From Armatimonadota bacterium (GTDB lineage: Bacteria > Vulcanimicrobiota > JACPDS01), in contig JACPDS010000035.1 in assembly GCA_016183885.1 (NCBI GenBank), positions 1 to 9,715 on the forward strand: DNA of 9,715 bases, written 5' to 3'. Both the position numbers and the translations under genes were made by a program. Positions 1 through 5,275 of the stretch are shown in pieces (position 1 is the stretch's first letter; each line of letters opens with the position of its first letter). The notes below the pieces were generated by a model, which saw nothing but the letters and a program-made list of their open reading frames with translations, did not search any database and was not told where the DNA came from.

Positions 1-14
1 ACATAATTCCCCCC
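1..14 (-). other. possible start of a further downstream gene (edge)
   Basis: On the minus strand an ATG occupies positions 4-2, preceded by a run of six G (positions 14-9, context CAGGGGGG) with a four-base gap, which resembles a ribosome binding site. It lies 37 bases after the stop of the BMC-P gene in the same direction, so it may be the next gene of the microcompartment operon. Only the start codon and one further base are visible, so no product can be named and the call rests on position and the G-run alone. Confidence 0.3.
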
Positions 15-41
15 TGCCAAATCCTAATTGCTAAATACTAT

Positions 42-341
42 TTAATGAGGATATTTTTGATAAACTATTTTGTCTTTTAATTCAATAGTATCAATAATCC
101 CCACAATAGTAGAATCTGTAGGTTTATCTGTAGTTTTAGCTGTCTGGCGGGCTGAACTTCCGGCTACTGCAATCACCAACTCATCTTTTCCCGCTCCTAC
201 AGTGTCTAAGGATATAATCGGTTTCCCTTCCGGCTTTAAAGTATTTAAATCTAATGGTTGAAGAATTTGAAATTTAAATCCTATTAATTTTTCTTCTTTT
301 TGGGTGCAAACTACGGTCCCTAAAATTTTCCCAGCAATCAT
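42..341 (-). CDS. BMC-P pentameric vertex protein (EutN/CcmL family)
   Basis: Shell protein of the EutN/CcmL family, whose pentamers cap the vertices of bacterial microcompartments. At 99 residues it has the usual length. The family signature is clear: an N-terminal strand MIAGKILGTVV, a GAGKDE turn at about residues 49-54, AGSSARQ at 60-66, and a closing IVGIID segment at 79-84. The ATG overlaps the stop of the upstream flavoprotein-like gene by four bases (ATGA), which indicates translational coupling. A GAGGT ribosome-binding sequence lies nine bases upstream. It closes the visible block PduL, BMC-H, flavoprotein-like, BMC-P, so this locus encodes both hexamer and pentamer parts of a shell. 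Which EutN/CcmL/GrpN subtype it belongs to cannot be decided without a phylogeny. Confidence 0.95.
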   Translation of the reverse strand: MIAGKILGTVVCTQKEEKLIGFKFQILQPLDLNTLKPEGKPIISLDTVGAGKDELVIAVAGSSARQTAKTTDKPTDSTIVGIIDTIELKDKIVYQKYPH

Positions 342-880
342 ATTTTTCTTACCTCAATTCCATATTTTTTAGCTTCTTCATAAGCTAGGGGAGTAATAAT
401 TGTATCTTCAAAAATTTCCAAAATTCTCTCCCCTTTTTGATAAGCTAAAATTAAATCATCTTTAGTAATTATTTTCTTTTTTTTATTTTGGGGTTTGAAA
501 AAACTACTTAAAACGATTTTTGAAATCAATTCGTCTTCAATTAAATTAGCCAGTTTTGACATCCAATTTAAAGTAAGATGTGTAATAAAAATATATTGAA
601 ATTTCTCTAAAAAAGATTCTAATTCTTGAGGCAATTTATCTAACACTACAGCATTTTTAAAATCAATTTTAATTTTTAAAATGGGAAAATAGATAAAATG
701 AAAATTATCTAAAACTTCTAAATCTTGAATTAAAGTTTTAATTCCCTCTTCTTGAGTAATTATTATTAAAATTTTTTCTTTAAGATCGTTTTTAAAAATT
801 AAAGGGGGTTCTTCAATTTTATTAGAAATTTTTTCTACTACTTGTTTGGTGATTAACTCAATTAAAGCCGCTTGATCCAT
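338..880 (-). CDS. divergent BMC-associated flavoprotein-like protein with encapsulation-peptide-like N-terminus
   Basis: A 180-residue protein lying between the two shell genes. Residues 1-20 form a predicted amphipathic helix (IELITKQVVEKIS at 7-19) that closely resembles the PduL N-terminus in this locus, suggesting it is cargo directed into the shell lumen. Residues 36-41 (ILIIIT) look like the first strand of a Rossmann-like flavoprotein fold. THLTLNWMSKLA at 100-111 resembles the LTLNTAAKIA-type motif of flavoproteins found in several BMC loci, but the usual T-A-A is replaced by W-M-S, and the GKPV-like stretch is not recognisable after residue 118. The C-terminal part (137-180, IITKDDL, then TPLAYEEAKKYGI) resembles a short module seen at the ends or starts of other BMC accessory proteins. 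The start has a good AGGAAGG site (891-885) four bases upstream. The flavoprotein call is by recall of the family. FMN binding is not shown and the divergence could mean a degenerate or structural role. Confidence 0.55.
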   Translation of the reverse strand: MDQAALIELITKQVVEKISNKIEEPPLIFKNDLKEKILIIITQEEGIKTLIQDLEVLDNFHFIYFPILKIKIDFKNAVVLDKLPQELESFLEKFQYIFITHLTLNWMSKLANLIEDELISKIVLSSFFKPQNKKKKIITKDDLILAYQKGERILEIFEDTIITPLAYEEAKKYGIEVRKI

Positions 881-944
881 TGCGCCTTCCTAAAAGCAAA
901 ATCCAAAATTAAATTCCAAATACTCATTAAATTAATTTTATTTC
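881..944. other. BMC-H to flavoprotein-like gap: ribosome binding site and A/T-rich iterated sequence
   Basis: This 64-bp spacer holds an AGGAAGG ribosome binding site (minus strand, 891-885) for the flavoprotein-like gene. The rest is A/T-rich sequence built from short variants of AAATTCCAAAT and AAATCCAAAAT on the plus strand (about 898-935). No terminator with a T-run is visible, so transcription probably continues from BMC-H. Similar iterated sequence occurs at 17-50 and 7850-7887. Confidence 0.5.
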
Positions 945-1244
945 CTAGGATTTTACTTTAGGAGGAGCGATTGGCAAAACCTCATCTAAATCTTTATGCG
1001 GTCTGGGAATAACATGGACAGAAACCAGTTCTCCTACTTTTCTGGCGGCAGCGGCGCCGGCATCGGTAGCGGCTTTTACCGCCGCTACATCTCCCCGAAC
1101 TAAAGCGGTAACTAACCCTGCTCCAATTTTTTCATAACCAATTAATTTAACATTGGCGGATTTTACCATAGCATCCGATGCTTCAATCATAGCTACTAGA
1201 CCTCTGGTTTCAATCATTCCCAAGGCTTCATAGGTAGTAATCAT
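945..1244 (-). CDS. BMC-H hexameric shell protein (PduA/EutM/CsoS1-like)
   Basis: Single-domain BMC protein (Pfam BMC) that forms the hexameric tiles of a microcompartment shell facet. It has 99 residues, with TYEALGMIETRGL at 4-16 opening the fold, the pore loop KIGAG at 39-43, an alanine-rich helix around residues 61-68, and the VIPRPH motif near residue 80. A short tail rich in Pro and Lys follows. In PduA the pore loop is KIGSG, so alanine replaces the pore serine here, which would make the pore less polar. The start has a perfect AGGAGG site (1257-1252) seven bases upstream, the best in the window, as expected for an abundant shell protein. The gene is visibly richer in GCG, GCC and GGC codons than its neighbours. 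No BMC-T or second BMC-H is visible. Confidence 0.97.
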   Translation of the reverse strand: MITTYEALGMIETRGLVAMIEASDAMVKSANVKLIGYEKIGAGLVTALVRGDVAAVKAATDAGAAAARKVGELVSVHVIPRPHKDLDEVLPIAPPKVKS

Positions 1245-1359
1245 ATATTTTCCTCCTCTTTCTCTCTAATAGACAGCGTTAAGCGTTTTTTAGCGATAAA
1301 TGTTAAAAAAACTTAATTCTTAATGTTTAACGCTTCTTAGAATAATATAAAATTTATTC
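1245..1359 (-). promoter_or_regulatory. 115-bp leader between PduL and BMC-H with inverted repeats and a strong ribosome binding site
   Basis: This gap contains two pairs of complementary segments. Directly after the PduL stop, AGAATAA (1339-1345) pairs with TTATTCT (1354-1360) across eight bases, an all-weak A/T hairpin without a T-run. Further on, TTAACGCT (1327-1334) is complementary to AGCGTTAA (1275-1282). It can also pair in a shifted register with AAGCGTT at 1281-1287, because AGCGTT is tandemly repeated there. The two alternative pairings exclude each other. The AGGAGG of BMC-H (1257-1252) lies just downstream. The arrangement could be a processing site, attenuator or stability element setting BMC-H apart from PduL, but it may be chance in A/T-rich sequence. 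No convincing -35/-10 promoter was found. Confidence 0.4.
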
Positions 1360-2007
1360 TTATATATATTTAACGATGCTTGCCTTTTCTCCTCTTTTAA
1401 TTCCAGCGGCATTAGCTTCGTCTAAATCTAAATGCATTTCTAAACGAAAATCCGGAGATACTCGAATTAATACATCTTCAAAAATTAAAGCCCGTTCCCC
1501 CTTTATTTTGACTTGCGCTGAATCTTTATCTTTTAAATTTCGAATTTTAGCTTCTTCTTCTTTCATATGAATATGGCGTTTAGCTACAATTACTCCTTCT
1601 TTTAAACTTAAAACGCCTTTTGGGCCAACTATCGCTATCCCCGGAGTTTCTTTAAGATTTCCTGAATCCCGAATGACTGGATTTATCCCTAAAATATAAC
1701 TATCTGTAATTGATATTTCTACTTGAGTAAAATTTCGCGGCGGTCCTAAAATCCGCACTTTAGGAATTATTCCCTTTGGTCCAACTAAAGAGATTGTTTC
1801 TTCTGCCGCATATTGACCGGGCTGACTTAAATCTTTTTGTTTGGTTAAATTATAATTTGCGCCAAATAATAATTCTAAATCCTTATAATTTAAATGAATA
1901 TGCCGGTTAGAAAAAGAAACTGGAATATCTTCTAAATTTTCTTTTAAAGCAATCTTTTCGATTACTTGTTTAACAATAGCCTTTATAGATTCTTCCTGAA
2001 AATCCAT
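1360..2007 (-). CDS. pduL: PduL-type phosphate propanoyltransferase (BMC phosphotransacylase)
   Basis: Converts acyl-CoA and phosphate to acyl-phosphate and CoA inside microcompartments, regenerating the CoA pool for an encapsulated aldehyde dehydrogenase. Length (215 residues) is normal for encapsulated PduL. An N-terminal helix (IKAIVKQVIEKIA, 8-20) is the typical encapsulation peptide. Metal-binding residues expected for the family are present: NRHIHL with His36 and His38, KRHIHM with His145 and His147, and EMHLD with His192. The substrate-site region GPPR (Arg91) and QVE (Glu97) is also intact, so the enzyme should be active. The ATG lies nine bases after the stop of the TPR glycosyltransferase gene. 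No clear Shine-Dalgarno sequence is visible there, which suggests coupling or a weak start. It is the only BMC enzyme of known function in the window and is shared by many BMC types, so it does not identify the substrate. Confidence 0.95.
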   Translation of the reverse strand: MDFQEESIKAIVKQVIEKIALKENLEDIPVSFSNRHIHLNYKDLELLFGANYNLTKQKDLSQPGQYAAEETISLVGPKGIIPKVRILGPPRNFTQVEISITDSYILGINPVIRDSGNLKETPGIAIVGPKGVLSLKEGVIVAKRHIHMKEEEAKIRNLKDKDSAQVKIKGERALIFEDVLIRVSPDFRLEMHLDLDEANAAGIKRGEKASIVKYI

Positions 2008-2016
2008 AATTAATTT

Positions 2017-3945
2017 TTATTTAAGCAAAGAAGATTTTTTCCCTTTTAGTTCTAAGTATTTATTTTTCCAAAATCTTGCTTCTTCTAGATTATTAAGTTT
2101 ATTATAAGTTTGAGATAAATAATAATAAACCTTTAAGAGATCGATTTCATAAAGATTTTTAGAATTATCCTGCAGCCTTAAATAAGTTTCTTGAAAATAC
2201 TTTATAGCCTCGGGATAATTTTTAAAATGATTAAAATATAATAATCCTAAATTAAAATAAACTCCTAATTGACCGGGATTTAAATTTAAAGATTCTTGAA
2301 GTTCTTTCTCTGAAGCAGAAAAATTATTTAATTTCATATAAATTTTCCCTAAATTATTATGGGCAAAAAAATTATCGGCAAGCTTTATCGATTTTTGAAA
2401 AGTTAAGACAGCTTGAGAGTCTTTATTTTGCTTCATTAAAATTATACCAAGATTATTATATAATAAAAAATCTTCTTTTATTTTTAAACCTTTTTGAATA
2501 ATCGCCAAAACTTCTTTATATTTTTTCTCTCGTATATAAAGGGAGCTTAAATCTCTATAGATTAAGATCGAATCGGGAGAAAGGCGCAAAGCCTTTTGAT
2601 ATTCTAAAATAGATTTATTTATGTGCCCGGCATTATAATAAGCGGCTGCCAGTCCAAGATGCGTCCGGGATTTATTGGGAGATTTTAAGGCGCAGTCCTT
2701 CCACAAACTAAGTTCTGAACTCCAAACTAAATTGCGGGAAATAGTTAAATTAGTATAAAAAATTCCTAAAGCTAGAAATAATAATATTAAAGCTGTTTGG
2801 CTGAAAAAAGTTTTTAAATTGAATTTAAGATGTAAATAATTTATTACGGATTCTAAAAACAAAGAAAAAAAGACTAAAAAACTTAAAACCGGCAAATATA
2901 AACGATGTTCAAAAATTACATCTAACAAAGGAATAACGGCTTCGGCAGCTTGAGTAATAAAAAACCATAAAATAAAAAAACTAAATAAGGGAAATTTATT
3001 TTTAATTTTAAAAGCCAAAATTATTAAAAATAATAAAAATATACCGCTTAATAAAGGATAAATCTCTAAAAAAGAATGATAAACCGGAAAGTCGTAATCT
3101 AAATTTAAATTTATAGGCCAGATTAATAATTTAATATAATATATAAAGACGCAAGACTGAATAGTCCAGTAAGTTAAAACTTGGGAGAAATCTCTTTTGA
3201 AAACCAAACCCTGACTTTGCCATAAATATTGAAAACCAATAAAGATAAAAGCAATTATAAAATAAGGAAGGATTTTTTTGATTTCAACTTTTTTATCATA
3301 AAAAAATTGATAAGCTAAAATTATTAAGGGAAAAGTAATCGCGGCTTCTTTAGAGGGCAGGCTGAAAATAAAAAAAAGATTGGAAAAAATATAATTAGAA
3401 ATTCCATCTGTTTTGCTAAATTTTAAAAAATAATAAAAAGCCAGCAGATAAAAAAAACTATATAATAAAGTCGAGCGGCTTACAATATAAGTTACTGATT
3501 CGGTTTGAATGGGATGAGAAATAAATAATAAAGCTATTAGAAGGGCTAAAATATCGCCGGACAGCATCTTCCCCGCTCTTTTATGCGCCAAAATTCTTAA
3601 AATTAAATAAACCAAAAAACCATTTAAAGCATGCAAAATAAGATTTACTAAATGGTATCCCTGGGGATTTAATTTCCCCCAGAGATAATTTAAGGCAAAA
3701 GTGGTCATTAAGAGAGGCCGGTACATAAAAACATCCACATCTTTTTCCAGCACAGGATCGTGAGAATGATTATAAGCCGGATTAAGAAAAAATTTGTAAG
3801 TGTTTTTAAAATTCCTTATTTGTTTATTTTCCGTAATCATAATATCGTCAAATTGAAAGGGAACAGAAAAAGAATTCTGATAATTCAAATAACTTAAAAT
3901 AAAAATTAAAAAGAAAAATATAAAATTTCTAAAACTATCTCTCAT
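2017..3945 (-). CDS. multipass GT-C-like membrane glycosyltransferase with C-terminal TPR repeats (TMTC-like)
   Basis: A large membrane protein, 642 residues from the ATG chosen here. Residues 1-420 hold many hydrophobic segments, beginning with a membrane span at about 7-22. This is followed by an extracytoplasmic loop with FQFDDIMITEN (Asp33, Asp34), like the acidic catalytic loop of GT-C enzymes and of TMTC/PMT-type O-mannosyltransferases. RPLLMTTFALNY and GYHLVNLILHALNG follow in the order common to this family. From about residue 424 six TPR-like units run to the end (for example HLGLAAAYYNAG, NNLGIILMKQN, NNLGKIYMKLN). It would transfer sugars from lipid-linked donors to proteins on the outer face of the membrane, with the TPRs binding partners. 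An in-frame TTG at 3966 would add seven residues. The ATG at 3945 was preferred because it follows AGGGA, although the spacing is only two bases. It overlaps the end of the DUF2304 gene by 11 bases. Acceptor and sugar are unknown. Confidence 0.75.
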   Translation of the reverse strand: MRDSFRNFIFFFLIFILSYLNYQNSFSVPFQFDDIMITENKQIRNFKNTYKFFLNPAYNHSHDPVLEKDVDVFMYRPLLMTTFALNYLWGKLNPQGYHLVNLILHALNGFLVYLILRILAHKRAGKMLSGDILALLIALLFISHPIQTESVTYIVSRSTLLYSFFYLLAFYYFLKFSKTDGISNYIFSNLFFIFSLPSKEAAITFPLIILAYQFFYDKKVEIKKILPYFIIAFIFIGFQYLWQSQGLVFKRDFSQVLTYWTIQSCVFIYYIKLLIWPINLNLDYDFPVYHSFLEIYPLLSGIFLLFLIILAFKIKNKFPLFSFFILWFFITQAAEAVIPLLDVIFEHRLYLPVLSFLVFFSLFLESVINYLHLKFNLKTFFSQTALILLFLALGIFYTNLTISRNLVWSSELSLWKDCALKSPNKSRTHLGLAAAYYNAGHINKSILEYQKALRLSPDSILIYRDLSSLYIREKKYKEVLAIIQKGLKIKEDFLLYNNLGIILMKQNKDSQAVLTFQKSIKLADNFFAHNNLGKIYMKLNNFSASEKELQESLNLNPGQLGVYFNLGLLYFNHFKNYPEAIKYFQETYLRLQDNSKNLYEIDLLKVYYYLSQTYNKLNNLEEARFWKNKYLELKGKKSSLLK

Positions 3946-4294
3946 CTTCCCTGAAATAACGTTCAAATTTCTCTTTTAATAAGACAAACTCTTGAGTTAA
4001 AATAATATTTTGGCGATAAAGCTCGCTAATTACCGTAGAAAAATGCAAGAGAATAATAATTAACAAAATAAATCCAATAAAAAATAAAGCTGAAGGGGGG
4101 TAATAAATTCCAATAAATTTTGCCAAACTTTCTAAAATATTTCTAAAAATAGAAAGTAAAAAAATAAAAAGGGCAAAAAATAACCATCCCAGGGAATATT
4201 TTTCTAAAAGTTTTTTTCTCCTAATTAATTCAATTATTCCAAAAATTAAAATCAAACTAAAAATTATGGAAAATAAATAAAGTTTTTCGCGCAT
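3935..4294 (-). CDS. DUF2304 family small membrane protein
   Basis: A 119-residue protein with three predicted membrane spans (about 6-24, 35-52 and 66-88) and a charged, probably coiled-coil C-terminus (about 92-119). The RRKKLLEKYSLGWLFF segment at about 25-40 and the PPSALFFIGF stretch before the last span are typical of DUF2304. This family is commonly encoded beside DPM1-like GT2 enzymes, as here, and is thought to act as their membrane partner. The ATG at 4294 is preceded by a GTGGGG-like site. A TTG at 4321 would add nine residues, but those codons are partly the terminal repeat of the adjacent MITE-like element, so that start is unlikely. The gene is now separated from its GT2 partner by that element. 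It overlaps the downstream TPR protein gene by 11 bases, so the two are probably co-translated. Confidence 0.85.
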   Translation of the reverse strand: MREKLYLFSIIFSLILIFGIIELIRRKKLLEKYSLGWLFFALFIFLLSIFRNILESLAKFIGIYYPPSALFFIGFILLIIILLHFSTVISELYRQNIILTQEFVLLKEKFERYFREDER

Positions 4295-4308
4295 AATCCC
4301 CACTCTTA

Positions 4309-4555
4309 TACCAAGTTGCAATTGATGATTATTAATAAGGTTGTCTCCAAATCCCTGTAGGGGTTTGATTTATCAAACCCGCTCTATTAACCTTGATGCT
4401 GGCACTTAAGCGGGTTCAATAAATTGAACCCCTACAAATCATTGTAAAATATCTCTTTTGGAACAGCTTGAATGATAGATTATCATCATTTGGCGACAAC
4501 CATATTAATAATCATCAATTACACTATTTTATATCAGTATGATTGCAACTTGGTA
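4309..4555. mobile_element. MITE-like non-autonomous element with long terminal inverted repeats
   Basis: A 247-bp element between the GT2 and DUF2304 genes. Its ends are perfect 13-bp inverted repeats (TACCAAGTTGCAA at 4309-4321, complement at 4543-4555). A second inner arm of 31 bp (4322-4352 against 4488-4518) matches with only two mismatches. In the right arm the inner and outer parts are separated by 24 extra bases (4519-4542). TTA flanks both ends directly (4306-4308 and 4556-4558), a possible 3-bp target duplication, although this could be chance. The interior holds two REP-like hairpin units and no coding sequence, so mobility would need a transposase elsewhere. It probably inserted into a once-continuous GT2-DUF2304 operon. 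The transposase family cannot be named from the sequence. Confidence 0.8.
4356..4436. repeat. pair of inverted REP-like hairpin units with compensatory differences
   Basis: Two 28-bp units lie head to head inside the MITE-like element (4356-4383 and 4409-4436), separated by 25 bases. Each unit starts with TGTAGGGG and ends in CCCGCT when read from its outer side. Each is itself a hairpin: GGGTTTGA/TCAAACCC around TTTA in the first, and GGGTTCAA/TTGAACCC in the second. The two units differ at four bases only, and these form two pairs that keep the stem intact. As single strand the whole region can also fold as one long hairpin between the units. This suggests that folded RNA or DNA is under selection, or that this is a recognised REP-type sequence. 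Confidence 0.75.
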
Positions 4556-4574
4556 TTAAGCAAAAATCCCCCCC

Positions 4575-5273
4575 TTACTTTACTTTAATGGCATCCATAA
4601 AAATAGTTATTAAGGTTTTTAAAGTATAATAAACGGCTTTAAAAAAAGTTATCGAAGATTTTCCTCCGCTTCTTTCTTTCATTAAAACCGGTACTTCTTT
4701 AATTTTAAAACCATTTAATTTTAAAAGAATTAAGGCATCCGGCTCGGGATAATCATAGGAATAATTCTGAGCTAAAAAATTAAAAGCCTGTTTATTATAG
4801 GCTCTAAAACCTGAAGTAGAATCGGTAAATTTTTGTTTTAAAATTAACGAAATGATTAAAGCAAACAATCTAATCCCTAAAAATCTAAAAAAAGAAGGAC
4901 GATAAAAATTTTTATTTAAAAATCTTGAACCAACTGCTACATCCACTTCACCCTGAAATAAAGGCAAAAGTAATTTTTTAATTTCTTCGGCTAAATGCTG
5001 GCCATCGGCATCAAACTGCACAACAAAATCATAATTGCCTCCCCCGGCATATTTAAAGCCGCTTTGCACGGCTGTCCCGATTCCCAAATTAAATGGTAAA
5101 TCCAAATAATTTACTTTAAATTTTTTAGCTAATTCTAAAGTTTTATCTGTAGAACCGTCATTTACCACTAAAATCTCCCCCTGGGGGAAATTATTCTGTA
5201 AATCCATTAAAGTATTTTTAATGCTTGCTTCTTCATTATAAGCCGGAACGATTAATAAGATTTTACTTTGCAC
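4575..5273 (-). CDS. GT2 family glycosyltransferase, DPM1-like (polyprenyl-phosphate sugar synthase type)
   Basis: A 232-residue cytoplasmic-face glycosyltransferase that likely transfers a sugar from a nucleotide donor to polyprenyl phosphate, as dolichyl-phosphate mannose synthase does. GT-A features are in order: VPAYNEE at 9-15, VVNDGSTD with Asp39, the metal-binding DADGQH with Asp88 and Asp90, and VGSRF. DSTSGFRAYN and EVPVLMKERSGGKSS follow. The C-terminus is only mildly hydrophobic, with no clear multi-span membrane domain, so membrane attachment could come from the DUF2304 protein. The start codon is GTG, two bases after the stop of the radical SAM gene, with only a weak ribosome binding site, so translation is probably coupled. 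The lipid-linked sugar could be the donor for the GT-C/TPR protein downstream. Sugar identity cannot be told from sequence. Confidence 0.9.
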   Translation of the reverse strand: MQSKILLIVPAYNEEASIKNTLMDLQNNFPQGEILVVNDGSTDKTLELAKKFKVNYLDLPFNLGIGTAVQSGFKYAGGGNYDFVVQFDADGQHLAEEIKKLLLPLFQGEVDVAVGSRFLNKNFYRPSFFRFLGIRLFALIISLILKQKFTDSTSGFRAYNKQAFNFLAQNYSYDYPEPDALILLKLNGFKIKEVPVLMKERSGGKSSITFFKAVYYTLKTLITIFMDAIKVK

Positions 5274-5275
5274 GT

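Noticed and set aside
70..261. Plus-strand open frame of 63 codons
   Set aside because: It lies wholly antisense to the clear BMC-P gene and has no recognisable motif.
1339..1360. Rho-independent terminator after PduL
   Set aside because: The stem is almost entirely A/T and lacks a following T-run on the transcribed strand.
1376..1570. Plus-strand open frame of 64 codons
   Set aside because: Antisense to the C-terminal part of PduL, whose conserved His motifs fix the minus strand as coding.
4356..4436. Transcription terminator or riboswitch between GT2 and DUF2304
   Set aside because: Neither hairpin is followed by a T-run in either direction, and the symmetric ends fit a mobile element better.
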